Shown in pieces: positions 18,623 to 29,139 of a DNA stretch of 57,468 nt. Every line of letters starts with the position of its first letter. Positions within the stretch are counted from its first letter, which is position 1. The notes beneath the pieces were generated by a model. That model searched no databases and was not told the DNA's origin. It saw only the letters and a program-made list of their open reading frames with translations. Origin of the DNA: an uncultured Pelagibacteraceae bacterium (GTDB lineage: Bacteria; Pseudomonadota; Alphaproteobacteria; Pelagibacterales; Pelagibacteraceae); assembly GCA_902533585.1 (NCBI GenBank), contig CACAMG010000003.1:1-57468 (forward strand), in the 5' to 3' direction. A program made the translations under genes and the position numbers.

Positions 18623-19911
18623 AAAACGTTGTAGTAGTAGGCACTCAATGGGGAGACGAAGGCAAAGGAAAAATTGTAGACTGGCTCTCGGATCAAGCTG
18701 ACGTAATTGTAAGATTCCAAGGAGGTCACAATGCCGGCCATACATTGGTTATAGACGGGACAGTCTATAAATTAAGATTATTGCCTTCTGGAATTGTAAG
18801 AAAAAATAAAATTTCAATTATTGGAAATGGCGTTGTTATTGATCCCTGGGCGTTATTAGATGAGATTGAAGAAATAAAGTCAAAAGGTGTAGATGTATCT
18901 GAAAAAAATTTAATTATATCAGAATCATCAAACTTAATTTTGCCCTTTCATAAAGAACTAGACGAATTCAGAGAAGATGATGCCGGCAAATCAAAAATAG
19001 GAACCACAAGGAGAGGGATTGGCCCAGCTTATGAGGATAAAGTAGGAAGAAGATCTATAAGAGTTTTGGACTTAATCTCAGAAGAATATATAGACAAAAG
19101 ATTAGAAACTTCATTATTACATCATAATGTTATTAGAAAGGGAATGGGTAAAAATACTTATGACAAAAATGAAATTAAAAGAGAACTAATAAAAATAGCA
19201 CCCAAAATATTAAAATATTCTAAGCCAGTATGGAAAAAAATTGATGAGTTTAAATCTAAAGGTAAAAAAATATTGTTTGAAGGGGCTCAAGGGATTTTAT
19301 TAGACGTGGATCATGGAACTTATCCTTTTGTTACTTCATCAAACACAGTTCCAGCATCTGCTGCAATTGGAACAGGATGTGGTCTTGATACTATAAACTA
19401 CGTTTTAGGAATTACCAAAGCTTACACCACAAGGGTTGGAGAAGGTCCTTTCCCAACAGAATTAAATAACAAAATTGGTGAGCATCTTGCTAATGTAGGT
19501 AAAGAATTTGGCACCGTTACAAGCCGAAAAAGAAGATGTGGGTGGTTTGATGCAGTATTAGTTAGACAAACAATAAAAATTTCAGGAATACATACAATTG
19601 CTTTAACAAAACTTGATGTGTTAGACGATTTAGAAGAAATTAAAGTATGTGTAGCTTATGAACTTGATGGAAAAAAGATAGACTATTTATCTGCTTCAAC
19701 AGAAAATCAGTTAAGAATAAAACCTGTTTATAAATCTTTTAAAGGATGGAAGTCATCAACAAAAGGAATAAAAAAATTTGATGATCTGCCGGAAAGTGCA
19801 AAAATATATATAAGGGATTTAGAAAAAATATTAGAAACTAAAATTTCAAGCATATCTACAAGTCCAGAGAGAAATGATACTATATTATTGGAAGATCCTT
19901 TTAATATTTAA
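18619..19911 (+). CDS. purA: Adenylosuccinate synthetase
   Basis: GTP-dependent first committed step from IMP to AMP. The N-terminal [44 protein letters not shown] and the Walker-like [15 protein letters not shown] segments are all family hallmarks. It is complete at 430 residues. It ends the long rightward run, and its TAA stop shares the palindrome TTAA with the stop of rpoH on the other strand, leaving no space for a terminator. Confidence 0.97.
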   Translation: MKNVVVVGTQWGDEGKGKIVDWLSDQADVIVRFQGGHNAGHTLVIDGTVYKLRLLPSGIVRKNKISIIGNGVVIDPWALLDEIEEIKSKGVDVSEKNLIISESSNLILPFHKELDEFREDDAGKSKIGTTRRGIGPAYEDKVGRRSIRVLDLISEEYIDKRLETSLLHHNVIRKGMGKNTYDKNEIKRELIKIAPKILKYSKPVWKKIDEFKSKGKKILFEGAQGILLDVDHGTYPFVTSSNTVPASAAIGTGCGLDTINYVLGITKAYTTRVGEGPFPTELNNKIGEHLANVGKEFGTVTSRKRRCGWFDAVLVRQTIKISGIHTIALTKLDVLDDLEEIKVCVAYELDGKKIDYLSASTENQLRIKPVYKSFKGWKSSTKGIKKFDDLPESAKIYIRDLEKILETKISSISTSPERNDTILLEDPFNI

Positions 19912-20798
19912 TTTGCAGGCAAAAGGTTTTTTGATTTAGCTGAATTTAACATGTGTTTTTGAAGTTTTTCAAAAGCTTTATTTTCTATTTGTCGTATTCT
20001 TTCTCTGCTTATTTTAAATTTTTTACTTAGATCTTCAAGAGTTATCGGTTTATCAGTTAATCTTCTAGCATAAAGAATTTTTTTCTCTCTTTCGTTTAAT
20101 ATTTTTACTGATTCTTGAAGTAAATCTTTTCTTTGTTCCATTTCTTCTTTTTGGGCAATTTTTAACTCTTGGTCCATATCTTTATCTACGATCCAATCTT
20201 GCCATTGATCTCCATCTTCGCCAATAGGCGCATTTAAAGAATATTCTTTTCCCGAAAGTCTTCTATTCATTGAAACAACTTCTTCCTCACTAACATTAAG
20301 CTTTGATGCAATATTTTTAACATGTTCTTCTCTTAGATCGCCCTCGCTTCTTGGAGCAATTTGGTTTTTTAATTTTTTAAGATTAAAAAATAGTTTTTTT
20401 TGAGCAGTTGTAGTTCCAATTTTTACTAAACTCCATGATCTTAGAATATATTCTTGAATTGATGCTTTTATCCACCACATAGCATATGTTGCAAGTCTAA
20501 ATCCTTTTTCTGGTTCAAATTTTTTAACAGCTTGCATTAATCCTACATTACCTTCTGATATCATTTCATTTAACGGAAGTCCGTATCCTTTATAACCCAT
20601 AGCAATTTTTGCAACCAATCTCAGATGGCTTGTTACTAGTTTTTCTGCAGATTTAACATTTCCTGTTGTTTTCCAGTTTTTTGCAAGCATATATTCTTCC
20701 TCAGCATCAAGCATTGGAAATTTTTTAATTTGAGAAAGATATAAGGAAAGACCTCCTTCGCTTGAGAGTACCGGTAAATTATAAGTTGTATCTGCCAT
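19908..20798 (-). CDS. rpoH: Heat-shock sigma factor RpoH (sigma32)
   Basis: Directs RNA polymerase to heat-shock promoters. Region 2 is seen in [46 protein letters not shown] (quoted in part), the RpoH box reads [12 protein letters not shown], and the region 4 helix-turn-helix is [19 protein letters not shown]. The RpoH box separates it from RpoD and other sigma70 proteins. The length of 296 residues is usual. In E. coli sigma32 is degraded by FtsH, which is encoded about 5 kb away. Confidence 0.95.
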   Translation of the reverse strand: MADTTYNLPVLSSEGGLSLYLSQIKKFPMLDAEEEYMLAKNWKTTGNVKSAEKLVTSHLRLVAKIAMGYKGYGLPLNEMISEGNVGLMQAVKKFEPEKGFRLATYAMWWIKASIQEYILRSWSLVKIGTTTAQKKLFFNLKKLKNQIAPRSEGDLREEHVKNIASKLNVSEEEVVSMNRRLSGKEYSLNAPIGEDGDQWQDWIVDKDMDQELKIAQKEEMEQRKDLLQESVKILNEREKKILYARRLTDKPITLEDLSKKFKISRERIRQIENKAFEKLQKHMLNSAKSKNLLPAN

Positions 20799-20841
20799 AG
20801 TAGCTGTTTATTTAATAAAGATTTAAAATAATACAATAACT

Positions 20842-21822
20842 TTATTTGTTAGTATTTCTTAGCATTTTTAAAACTTTATCTAAATCATATGGCAATTTTG
20901 AGGAAAACTCTAAAGTTTCACCAGTTTTTGGGTGAATAAACCCAAGAGTTTTGGCATGCAAAAAGTGCCTGTTTAAATTTAATATAACTTTTTTAAGCTC
21001 TTCATCAATTTTTTTTAATTTTTTAAATTTTTTTTTATATTTTTTATCTCCTAAAATATTATTTCCTTTATAACTCATATGTACTCTTATTTGATGGGTT
21101 CTCCCAGTTTCTAGAATACACTCTACAAAACTAAATGTAGGGGTTTTGTTATTTTCAAAAATCTCTAATGTATTATAATTGGTAATTGCTTTTTTTCCTT
21201 TTAAAACTCCAACTTCCATGAGTTGTCTATTTTTTGAGCTTCTTTTTATTAAGGTTTGTATCTTTCCGTTTTGAGGTCTTAATTTTCCCCATATTAAAGT
21301 TTGATAGACTCTTTTAATAGTATGTTTTTTAAATTGAGAAGACAAATGTTCGTGAGTGAAGTTATTTTTTGCTACTACAATTAAACCTGATGTATCTTTA
21401 TCAATTCGATGAACTATACCTGGCCTTAGTTCATCGCCAATTGTTGATAGATTATTTTTACAATAATCTATCAGTGCATTTACAATAGTTTTATCATAAT
21501 TTCCTGCCCCAGGATGTATAGAAATTCCAGAAGATTTATTAATAACCAACAAGTCATCATCTTCATAAACTAAATCAAGTTTATATTTGTAGGGTTTTAG
21601 TGAAGCTTTTTTAGGTTCAGGAATATTTAAAACAATTTCATCTCCTGAAAATATCTTTTTTGAAGGGTTTTCGAGAATTGAATTATTTAGTTTTACGCTT
21701 TTTTTTAAAATTAAATTTTTAACTCTAGTTCTACTTAATTCATTATCATTATAAGCAATGTAAGAATCAATTCTTTGTCCATTTCCACTATCATCTACAA
21801 TTAATTTAATGATATTTTTCAT
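20842..21822 (-). CDS. rluD: RluD-type ribosomal large subunit pseudouridine synthase
   Basis: Converts specific uridines in 23S rRNA to pseudouridine. An N-terminal S4-like domain (GQRIDSYIAYNDNELSRTRVKNLI) precedes the RluA-family catalytic domain with HRIDKDTSGLIVVAKN, whose Asp is catalytic, and ETGRTHQIRVHMSYKGN. At 326 residues it matches RluD. RluA and RluC paralogues share these motifs, so the exact target site is inferred. It is upstream of rpoH with 43 bases between, the same adjacency seen in many alphaproteobacteria. Confidence 0.88.
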   Translation of the reverse strand: MKNIIKLIVDDSGNGQRIDSYIAYNDNELSRTRVKNLILKKSVKLNNSILENPSKKIFSGDEIVLNIPEPKKASLKPYKYKLDLVYEDDDLLVINKSSGISIHPGAGNYDKTIVNALIDYCKNNLSTIGDELRPGIVHRIDKDTSGLIVVAKNNFTHEHLSSQFKKHTIKRVYQTLIWGKLRPQNGKIQTLIKRSSKNRQLMEVGVLKGKKAITNYNTLEIFENNKTPTFSFVECILETGRTHQIRVHMSYKGNNILGDKKYKKKFKKLKKIDEELKKVILNLNRHFLHAKTLGFIHPKTGETLEFSSKLPYDLDKVLKMLRNTNK

Positions 21823-21826
21823 AAAT

Positions 21827-21832
21827 TATAAT
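21827..21832 (+). promoter_or_regulatory. Candidate -10 box of tRNA-Arg
   Basis: A perfect TATAAT lies 13 bases before the mature tRNA 5' end. No convincing -35 box is visible. The box is just upstream of the divergent rluD start codon, so the two promoters must interleave. Perfect -10 matches are common by chance in this base composition. Confidence 0.35.
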
Positions 21833-21845
21833 AATAATACTATAT

Positions 21846-21922
21846 GCGCTCGTAGCTCAACTGGATAGAGCGCCAGATTTCGGCTCTGGAGGTTCAGGGT
21901 TCGACTCCTTGCGGGCGCACCA
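21846..21922 (+). tRNA. tRNA-Arg (anticodon TCG)
   Basis: Cloverleaf read by eye: acceptor GCGCTCG pairs with CGGGCGC before discriminator A and an encoded CCA; D arm GCTC/GAGC; anticodon stem CCAGA/TCTGG around loop TTTCGGC, giving anticodon TCG (reads CGA, possibly other CGN); T arm CAGGG/CCTTG around TTCGACT. The CCA end lies only 2 bases from the stop codon of the convergent ABC permease gene. Confidence 0.95.
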
Positions 21923-21924
21923 AA

Positions 21925-22716
21925 TTATTCTCCCATATTTACTAAAGTACCTTTTTTCCGAGCTCCATAAAAAGCTAAATAAAAAACAATAATAGCACCT
22001 AAGAAATAAAATAAATTTAATGTAAGTGCAGTTATAACATTTTTGTAATTAACTATATTATTTACCAAAATAGATCTAGCTTCTTCAAATAAATAAACCA
22101 GAGGTAAGCTTTTAGCAAATATTTGTAACCATTCTGGTAGAATTGATAGAGGATAATAAACACAACCTAATGGAGCTAATATAAAAAGAGATGACCAAGC
22201 TACATTTTCAAATGCTGGACCAAATCTTAAAAGTCCCGATGTTACAAGCAAACCCAGTGTTGTTCCAAAAAGATATAAACTTAGAAAAAGTAAAAAAAGT
22301 GGAGGCCCCATTTTTAATAAAGACACACCAAATAACGGATTCATAAGTATTATTGCTGGAACGATTCCAATTAACGTTCTTAATAAAGCAGTAGAAGTTA
22401 GAGCTGTTATTATTTCACTTAATTTTAAAGGAGAAACAAATAGATTGGTAAAATTTCTACTCCAAATTTCTTCTAAAAATAACATATTAAAACTTATGCT
22501 CGAACGGAATAAAAAATCATAAAGAATTGCGCAACTTAATATTACACCAACAGTATTATTGTAATAATCGCTATGCATAGTAAAAAATTGTGAAATAAAT
22601 CCCCATAAAATTATTTGAATAGTTGGCCAATAGATCAAATCTAAGATTCTTGGAAAGGATCCTTTAATCAAATAAAGATGGCGAATAGACAATCCATAAA
22701 TTCTATAAAATTTCAT
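21925..22716 (-). CDS. ABC-2 type transporter permease
   Basis: A 263-residue polytopic membrane protein with about six predicted hydrophobic segments, the ABC-2 (drug/polysaccharide exporter) type. Visible segments include VGVILSCAILYDFLF, IGIVPAIILM, LFLLFLSLYLFGTTLGLLV and LNLFYFLGAIIVFYLAF. A conserved-looking LAPLGCVYYPLSILPEWLQ loop precedes the last segment, as in NodJ/YadH-like permeases. It starts 1 base after the ATPase-containing ORF, so the two form the exporter. Substrate cannot be inferred. Confidence 0.88.
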   Translation of the reverse strand: MKFYRIYGLSIRHLYLIKGSFPRILDLIYWPTIQIILWGFISQFFTMHSDYYNNTVGVILSCAILYDFLFRSSISFNMLFLEEIWSRNFTNLFVSPLKLSEIITALTSTALLRTLIGIVPAIILMNPLFGVSLLKMGPPLFLLFLSLYLFGTTLGLLVTSGLLRFGPAFENVAWSSLFILAPLGCVYYPLSILPEWLQIFAKSLPLVYLFEEARSILVNNIVNYKNVITALTLNLFYFLGAIIVFYLAFYGARKKGTLVNMGE

Positions 22717-22717
22717 A

Positions 22718-24367
22718 TTATTCTCTAACTATTTTTAAAAAAGTTTCTTCTAAATTTTTTCTTCCATGTTTACTAATTAAAGCATTACATGTTCCTTTAT
22801 CTATAATTTTTCCATTTTTCATCATCATTACTTCACTGCAAAGTCTTTCAACTTCATTCATATTATGGGATGCCAATAAAATAGTTGTACCTTTTTTTGA
22901 AGCAAAGTTTTCAATATAAGTTCTAATATAATCACCCACATCTGGATCAAGACTTGCTGTTGGTTCATCTAAAAGAAGTATTTCTGGTTCATTAATTAAT
23001 GCCTTGGCAAGAGAAACTCTATTTTTTTGTCCAGAAGAGAGTTCGCCAGTTTTTCTTTTTCTAAAATCAGTTAAATCTAAATCTTCCATCAAATTCAAAA
23101 TTTTATTTTGTAGATTATTTACTCCATATAATCTTCCATAAACTTCAAGATTTTCTTCTACTGTGAGTTTTTTGGGTAGTTCAACATATGGTGATATAAA
23201 ATTTACTTTTTCTAAAATTTTGGTTCTATTTTTTTCACTTTCAATATCTTTACCATTAATAGATATATTTCCGGAACTGGGTTTTATTAATCCCAACATC
23301 ATTCCTATCGTAGTTGTTTTTCCACAACCGTTTGGTCCTAAAAGTCCAACAACTGAACCTTTATCAATTTTAAAGTTTATGTTTTTAACAGCTAAGACTT
23401 TATTATATTTTTTGCTTAAGTCTTTTATTTCTATTGTCATTTTTTTTGATGCTCGCTTTAATCTATCATTTATTGTAAGTCCCAAACCTATATTAGGAAT
23501 TTTTTCAACAGCAATACACTTATATTTTTTTTTTTTTATCAATCTTAATGTTTTATACAAATTTTTTGCCGCTTCTTTAAGATTTTTATTTTTACTTAAA
23601 TAATAAAAATTTTTATATGAAAATTTTCTTTTTTTAATTAGTATAAATGCCTCGTTAGATTTAAATTTTTTAGCGTTTAATCTAACTGGAATTCCGGGCG
23701 AATAATGAACTTTATCTAAGCCAGGAACTATTATTTTTTTTTTATTTTTAAAGCTAAGATCAGTTTTAATAACTTTGTTTATTCTACTTACTTCTATTCC
23801 TCCCAATCTAAGGATTTCAGGTTTATTTGTTAAATTAACTATAGTAGATTCCAAACCAACTTCTGAAACTCCTCCATCGAGCACAAATTTAATTTTTTTT
23901 CCAAACTCTTCTTTTACATCTTTTTTTGATACCGGACTAATTTTAGTTGATATATTAGCACTAGGGGCTGCAAGAGGATATTTTAAAACTTTAAGTAGTG
24001 TTCTAGCTAAATAATGTTTTGGAAATCTTACAGCTAGAGTATTTTTTTTATTAGTAACATTTTTAGAAATTTTACTATCTTTTTTTAACTTTAAAATAAA
24101 AGTTATAGGACCAGGACAAAACTTATTGAACAACCTAATAAAATTACTATTTATATGGCAGTCTTTTTTCATCATTTCTAAACTGTGATAATGGACTATT
24201 AATGGATTTTTTTTTGATCTTTTTTTCAATTTAAATATTTTAGATGTTGCGGTATCAGAATATGCGTTTCCTGCTAGCCCATATACGGTTTCAGTGGGAA
24301 TGCCTATACATTCATTTTTATCTAAATAGTATTTGGATTTTTTAATATTTGAAAGATTGGTTTTCAT
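22718..24367 (-). CDS. Fused ORF: Sua5/TsaC threonylcarbamoyl-AMP synthase plus ABC-2 ATPase
   Basis: Residues 1-309 are a full Sua5: GIPTETVYGLAGNA, the LAVRFPKH and APSANIS motifs, then a C-terminal Sua5 domain ending GLGLTINDRLKRASKK. Sua5 makes threonylcarbamoyl-AMP for t6A37 of ANN-reading tRNAs. Residue 310 is a Met that begins a full 240-residue ABC ATPase (Walker A GPNGCGKTT, signature LSSGQKNR, Walker B ILLLDEPTA, H-loop ASHNMNE) matching the neighbouring permease. The junction codons are 'aaa aaa atg aca' within an A8 run. With A7 the frame gives a TGA stop in an ATGA overlap and two normal genes. I think two coupled genes with a one-base slip are more likely than a true fusion. Confidence 0.85.
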   Translation of the reverse strand: MKTNLSNIKKSKYYLDKNECIGIPTETVYGLAGNAYSDTATSKIFKLKKRSKKNPLIVHYHSLEMMKKDCHINSNFIRLFNKFCPGPITFILKLKKDSKISKNVTNKKNTLAVRFPKHYLARTLLKVLKYPLAAPSANISTKISPVSKKDVKEEFGKKIKFVLDGGVSEVGLESTIVNLTNKPEILRLGGIEVSRINKVIKTDLSFKNKKKIIVPGLDKVHYSPGIPVRLNAKKFKSNEAFILIKKRKFSYKNFYYLSKNKNLKEAAKNLYKTLRLIKKKKYKCIAVEKIPNIGLGLTINDRLKRASKKMTIEIKDLSKKYNKVLAVKNINFKIDKGSVVGLLGPNGCGKTTTIGMMLGLIKPSSGNISINGKDIESEKNRTKILEKVNFISPYVELPKKLTVEENLEVYGRLYGVNNLQNKILNLMEDLDLTDFRKRKTGELSSGQKNRVSLAKALINEPEILLLDEPTASLDPDVGDYIRTYIENFASKKGTTILLASHNMNEVERLCSEVMMMKNGKIIDKGTCNALISKHGRKNLEETFLKIVRE

Positions 24368-24387
24368 GTAATATTACCAACTATTAT

Positions 24388-24630
24388 ATGAAAGATAAAA
24401 ATTTGCCAAATGATATTAAAAGCAAATCTTTAAGCGATCTTACAAAATTAGCAGATAATATTATTAAAAAACTTGAAAGCGAGAAGGATTTAGAAAATTC
24501 AATAAACGAGTATCAAAAACTAATAAGTTTAAATAATTTAATTGAAAAAAAATTCCAACACAATTCAAGAAAAATATCTCAGGGCACAAAAGAAAAAATA
24601 AATGAGATTTTAAAAAAAAATGAAAAATAA
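24388..24630 (+). CDS. xseB: Exodeoxyribonuclease VII small subunit
   Basis: Small subunit of the single-strand nuclease ExoVII. The protein from MKDKNLPNDIKSKS is 80 residues, with a two-helix charged fold (SLSDLTKLADNIIKKLESEKDLENSINEY) like XseB. The ORF track starts 39 bases upstream inside the divergent Sua5 gene; I prefer the internal ATG at 24388, which gives the family length. The xseB-ispA-dxs order is common in proteobacteria and supports the call. Its end overlaps ispA by 11 bases. Confidence 0.85.
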   Translation: MKDKNLPNDIKSKSLSDLTKLADNIIKKLESEKDLENSINEYQKLISLNNLIEKKFQHNSRKISQGTKEKINEILKKNEK

Positions 24631-25489
24631 ATTAAATAAAATTGCTAGAGATACCAATTTATTTTTAATAAGGTTTTTAACAAAACAAAAAAAAACAGAT
24701 TTAATAAAACCTATGAAGTATGGCCTACTTCCTGGTGGAAAAAAAATTAGATCAAAATTAATTGTCGATATAGGAAAAATTTTTAAAATAAAATACCAAA
24801 TTCTTATTCAAATAGGTGCTGCCGTTGAATGTATTCATGCATACTCATTAATTCATGACGATCTTCCATGTATGGATAATGATTCTCTGAGAAGAGGCAA
24901 ACTATCTACTCATAAAAAATTTGGAGAATCAACTGCAATCCTGGCTGGCAATTCGTTGCTTACTATAGCATTTGAAATTTTAAGCCATAAAAATTTTAAG
25001 ATAGATAGCAAAACAAAAACGAAGTTAGTAAATTTAATATCAAAATGTTCTGGACATTCTGGTATTGCAGGTGGACAATATTCTGATTTAAATTTTGAAC
25101 GTAAAAAAATACCTTTAAAAAAAATTATTGAAATGCAGATTAAAAAAACTGGAAAACTTTTTAGCTTTTGTTGTATGGCACCAGTATTAGTAAGTAAAAA
25201 ATATAATTACCTTAAAAAATTTGATAAAATTGGCTCAGATATTGGTTTATTATTTCAAATAGCAGATGATTTGATAGATTATAGTGGCAGCACAAAAAAA
25301 GCAGGTAAAAAAACAAGAAAAGATTTAAAAAAAGGTAAAGCAACTTTAATAGGTTTACTAGGCAAAAAAAATACTATTAAATATGTAAATAAATTAAAAT
25401 TAACTGTCTTCAAAAAACTTAATATATTTGGAAACAAATCTGAAGATTTAAGAAATACAGTTAATTATATTTTAGAGAGAAGCAAGTGA
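24620..25489 (+). CDS. ispA: Geranyl/farnesyl diphosphate synthase
   Basis: Short-chain trans-prenyltransferase making GPP/FPP from IPP and DMAPP. The first aspartate-rich motif is DDLPCMDND, the second reads [11 protein letters not shown] (DDxxD-like), with [12 protein letters not shown] at the start. The 289 residues are normal. It lies between xseB and dxs in the usual order, with 4-base overlap into dxs. FPP feeds undecaprenyl phosphate, quinones and carotenoid/retinal precursors needed by the proteorhodopsin in this window. Confidence 0.93.
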   Translation: MKNKLNKIARDTNLFLIRFLTKQKKTDLIKPMKYGLLPGGKKIRSKLIVDIGKIFKIKYQILIQIGAAVECIHAYSLIHDDLPCMDNDSLRRGKLSTHKKFGESTAILAGNSLLTIAFEILSHKNFKIDSKTKTKLVNLISKCSGHSGIAGGQYSDLNFERKKIPLKKIIEMQIKKTGKLFSFCCMAPVLVSKKYNYLKKFDKIGSDIGLLFQIADDLIDYSGSTKKAGKKTRKDLKKGKATLIGLLGKKNTIKYVNKLKLTVFKKLNIFGNKSEDLRNTVNYILERSK

Positions 25490-27399
25490 ACAAAAAATAT
25501 AAATACTTAGACAAAATTAATTTTCCATCTGACATAAAAAAACTTTCGCAATCAGATTTAAAAAGTTTAGCTGATGAAGTTAGAGAAGAAATGATAGATG
25601 CAGTTTCCGAGACCGGAGGACATTTAGGTGCTGGTTTAGGAGTAGTAGAATTGACCGTAGCTTTACATTACATATTTAATACTCCCAATGATAAATTAAT
25701 TTGGGATGTAGGACACCAAACATATCCTCATAAAATATTAACTGGAAGAAAGGATAAAATTAGAACTTTGAGAAAAGGAGGAGGTTTATCGGGTTTTACA
25801 AAAAGATCAGAGAGCGAATATGATCCTTTTGGTGCCGCTCATAGCTCAACTTCAATATCATCAGCATTGGGGATTGCCGTTGCTAATAAACTTTCTAATA
25901 AATCCGATAATGTTATTGCAGTAATTGGAGACGGCGCAATGAGTGCAGGGATGGCTTATGAAGCAATGAATAACGCTGGAACTAGTAAGACAAAAATGAT
26001 TGTTATTTTAAATGACAACGATATGTCAATTGCAAAACCAGTCGGTGCAATGAGATCTTATCTTGCAAAAATTTTATCAGGAAAAATATATTTTAGTTTT
26101 AGAGAGACAATAAAATTAATAATATCAGCGTTTTCAAAAAGATTTAGCAAGAAAGCAGGAAAAGCAGAGGATTTTTTAAGATCTGCTGTTACAGGAGGCA
26201 CTTTATTTAATTCTATGGGTTTTTATTATATTGGTCCGATTGATGGACATGACATAGATGGTTTAATTTCAGTATTAAATAATGCAAAAGAAATTGATTA
26301 TGATGGTCCAATCATGATTCATATAAAAACAGAAAAAGGTAAAGGGTATAAATTTGCTGAAAAATCAGCTGACAAATATCATGGTGTAACAAAATTCAAT
26401 ATAAATACTGGAGTTCAAGAAAAATCAAAATCAAACATTCCCTCTTACACTAAAATTTTTGCAAACACTCTTGTAAAACATGCTGAGAAAGATAGCAAAA
26501 TTGTTGGAATTACCGCAGCTATGCCATCAGGTACAGGCATGGATATTTTTGGAGAAAAATTTCCATTAAGAATGTTTGATGTGGGTATAGCAGAACAACA
26601 TGCGGTCACATTTGCAGCAGGTTTAGCTACAGAAGGTTATAAGCCATTTGCAGCAATTTATTCAACTTTTTTACAAAGAGCATATGATCAAGTTGTTCAC
26701 GATGTAGCAATTCAAAGTTTGCCAGTTCGATTTGCAATAGATAGAGCGGGTTTAGTGGGTGCCGATGGACCTACTCACGCTGGCTCTTTTGATATAACTT
26801 ATTTGGCAACTTTGCCTAATTTTGTAGTGATGGCTGCAAGCGATGAATCAGAATTAGTCAAAATGATTAACACTTCAGTTGATATTAATGATAAACCTTC
26901 AGCATTTAGATATCCAAGGGGTAATGGAATTGGTATTAGCTTACCAAATATTAATGAAAAGTTACAAATAGGAAAAGGAAGAGTAGTCAAAGAGGGAAAA
27001 AAGATTGCTTTAATAAATTTTGGAGCAAGACTTAGCGAGTGTTTAATAGCCTATGAGAATTTAAGAAAAAAAGGAATTAACATCACACTTGCAGACGCTA
27101 GGTTTGCAAAACCTCTTGATGAAAATCTTATTTGGCAATTAGCTAGAGACCATGAAGCTATAATAACTATAGAAGAAGGTTCAATAGGGGGTTTTGGTTC
27201 TCATGTAGGTCAGTTTTTATCTGACAAAAACTTATCAGACAATAATTTAAAATACAAATCAATGATTTTGCCTGATAGATTTATTGATCATGATAAACCT
27301 GATTTAATGTATAAATATGCTGGTTTAGACTCAAATAGCATTGAAAATAAAGTTGTGGATATTTTAAATTCAAAAATAGTTATTAAAAAAACTAATTAA
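25486..27399 (+). CDS. dxs: 1-deoxy-D-xylulose-5-phosphate synthase
   Basis: ThDP enzyme that condenses pyruvate and glyceraldehyde 3-phosphate in the first step of the MEP isoprenoid pathway. Motifs: [18 protein letters not shown], the ThDP site [16 protein letters not shown], and [15 protein letters not shown] in the pyrimidine domain. It is 637 residues, complete. The start is GTG overlapping the ispA TGA. Its TAA stop shares TTAA with the aroC stop on the opposite strand. Confidence 0.97.
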   Translation: MNKKYKYLDKINFPSDIKKLSQSDLKSLADEVREEMIDAVSETGGHLGAGLGVVELTVALHYIFNTPNDKLIWDVGHQTYPHKILTGRKDKIRTLRKGGGLSGFTKRSESEYDPFGAAHSSTSISSALGIAVANKLSNKSDNVIAVIGDGAMSAGMAYEAMNNAGTSKTKMIVILNDNDMSIAKPVGAMRSYLAKILSGKIYFSFRETIKLIISAFSKRFSKKAGKAEDFLRSAVTGGTLFNSMGFYYIGPIDGHDIDGLISVLNNAKEIDYDGPIMIHIKTEKGKGYKFAEKSADKYHGVTKFNINTGVQEKSKSNIPSYTKIFANTLVKHAEKDSKIVGITAAMPSGTGMDIFGEKFPLRMFDVGIAEQHAVTFAAGLATEGYKPFAAIYSTFLQRAYDQVVHDVAIQSLPVRFAIDRAGLVGADGPTHAGSFDITYLATLPNFVVMAASDESELVKMINTSVDINDKPSAFRYPRGNGIGISLPNINEKLQIGKGRVVKEGKKIALINFGARLSECLIAYENLRKKGINITLADARFAKPLDENLIWQLARDHEAIITIEEGSIGGFGSHVGQFLSDKNLSDNNLKYKSMILPDRFIDHDKPDLMYKYAGLDSNSIENKVVDILNSKIVIKKTN

Positions 27400-28481
27400 C
27401 TTTTGCACTGAGCTGCATGCATCAAATAATGATCTAACAAAACACAATGCATCATTGCTTCACCAATTGGTACAGCTCTTATACCCACACAAGGGTCGTG
27501 CCTGCCTTTAACTGATATTGATGTATTTTTTCCAAATTTATCAATAGTCTTTCTGCTTAAAAGAATTGATGAAGTTGGTTTAACTGCAAAAGATATAATT
27601 ATTTCTTGACCTGACGATATTCCCCCAAGGATTCCGCCAGCGTTATTTGATTTAAATTTTGTATTTTTACCACTTTGAGAAATTTCATCTGAATTTTGCT
27701 CGCCAGTTAATTGAGCAGAGCTCATTCCTGACCCTATATTAACTCCTTTCACAGCGTTTATACTCATCATTGCAGCTGCTAAGTCCATATCTAGTTTTGA
27801 GTATATTGGAGCACCTAAACCAACAGGAATTCCTTTGGCTCTTATTTCAATTATTGCACCACATGATGAGCCAGCCTTTCTAATGCTTAGTAAATATTTT
27901 TCCCAAAGTTTTACTATCGATTTATCGGGGCTAAAAAAAGGATTTTTTGAGATATATTTATCATCCCATTTTTTTACATCGCATCCTAAAATTCCTAATT
28001 GAGTTACTGCGCCTTTAACTTGATATTTTTTTCCTATTTTATTTTCTAAAACTTTTTTTGCTATTGCACCTGCCGCAACTCTTGAAGCAGTTTCCCTAGC
28101 AGATTGTCTGCCGCCACCTTTATAATCTCTAATTCCATATTTCTTGTAATATGTGAAATCTGCATGACCTGGACGAAACTTATTTTTTATAGTTTCATAG
28201 TCTCTTGATCTCATATCTTTATTGTAGATTATCATTGATATAGGTGTCCCAGTTGATTTACCATCAAACACCCCTGATAATATTTCAACTTTATCATCTT
28301 CTTTTCTTTGAGTTGTAAATTTAGACTGGCCAGGTTTTCTTTTATTTAATTCTAATTGTATGTCATTTTCCTTAATTTTTATATTAGGAGGACAACCGTC
28401 CACAACACAACCTATTGCAGGACCGTGCGACTCTCCCCATGTAGTGAATCGAAATAGCTTTCCAAATGTATTAAATGACAT
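27396..28481 (-). CDS. aroC: Chorismate synthase
   Basis: Converts EPSP to chorismate with reduced FMN, the last shared step of aromatic synthesis. Signatures include [20 protein letters not shown] near the start, [18 protein letters not shown], the [20 protein letters not shown] segment and [14 protein letters not shown] near the C-terminus. Length 361 is normal. It starts about 34 bases from the divergent pdxH start and shares its stop palindrome with dxs. Confidence 0.97.
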   Translation of the reverse strand: MSFNTFGKLFRFTTWGESHGPAIGCVVDGCPPNIKIKENDIQLELNKRKPGQSKFTTQRKEDDKVEILSGVFDGKSTGTPISMIIYNKDMRSRDYETIKNKFRPGHADFTYYKKYGIRDYKGGGRQSARETASRVAAGAIAKKVLENKIGKKYQVKGAVTQLGILGCDVKKWDDKYISKNPFFSPDKSIVKLWEKYLLSIRKAGSSCGAIIEIRAKGIPVGLGAPIYSKLDMDLAAAMMSINAVKGVNIGSGMSSAQLTGEQNSDEISQSGKNTKFKSNNAGGILGGISSGQEIIISFAVKPTSSILLSRKTIDKFGKNTSISVKGRHDPCVGIRAVPIGEAMMHCVLLDHYLMHAAQCKS

Positions 28482-28515
28482 TAACTTATATTATATAAAT
28501 TATTTTGTTAAAATT

Positions 28516-29139
28516 ATGAATCAAAAAAATTCTTTAGGACTAGATATTTGCTTTAAAGATTTAGACAATCCTATAGATTTGTTTACAGAATGGTTCGAAA
28601 AGGCAAAAAAAACCGAAATTAATGATCCAAATGCTCTTTCATTAGCCACATCAGACAATAAAGGAGTTCCATCAGCAAGAATGGTTTTGTTAAAAAATTT
28701 TAACGAACAAGAATTTACATTTTATACGAATCTTAATAGTAAGAAAAGTGAAGACTTAAAACAAAATCCCAATGCGTCAATGTGTTTTTATTGGAAGAGT
28801 CTTAAGAGACAAATAAGAATATCAGGTACTGTTACGAAAATTTCAGATGAAATTGCAGATGAATATTATTCGTCAAGATCTTACGGAAGTAAAATTGGCG
28901 CCTGGGCATCAAACCAAAGTGCGGTTTTAAATAACAGGAAAGAATTGTTTAAATCTATAGAAAAATTTAAGAAAAAATTTTCAGATAAAAATAATATTAC
29001 ACGACCAAATTATTGGTCTGGCTGGAGTTTAAAGCCATTAGAAATTGAATTTTGGTTACAAGTTGATGACAGATTGCACGAAAGACTTAAATATAAAAAA
29101 AAAAATGAAATTTGGAATAAATTTTTACTAAATCCTTAA
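28516..29139 (+). CDS. pdxH: Pyridoxamine 5'-phosphate oxidase
   Basis: FMN enzyme that makes pyridoxal phosphate from PNP or PMP. The N-terminal PNPOx domain has ALSLATSDNKGVPSARMVLLK and FTFYTNLNSKKSEDL; the C-terminal dimerisation part has PNYWSGWSLKPLEIEFWL and DDRLHERLKY. I chose the ATG at 28516, which gives 207 residues; the longer track ORF would extend through the aroC start region. PLP-dependent TrpB2 and SerC are encoded later in the window. Confidence 0.94.
   Translation: MNQKNSLGLDICFKDLDNPIDLFTEWFEKAKKTEINDPNALSLATSDNKGVPSARMVLLKNFNEQEFTFYTNLNSKKSEDLKQNPNASMCFYWKSLKRQIRISGTVTKISDEIADEYYSSRSYGSKIGAWASNQSAVLNNRKELFKSIEKFKKKFSDKNNITRPNYWSGWSLKPLEIEFWLQVDDRLHERLKYKKKNEIWNKFLLNP

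Noticed and set aside
28360-28515. N-terminal extension of pdxH in the track
   Set aside because: It lies inside aroC on the opposite strand and has no PNPOx similarity; the ATG at 28516 gives the normal length.
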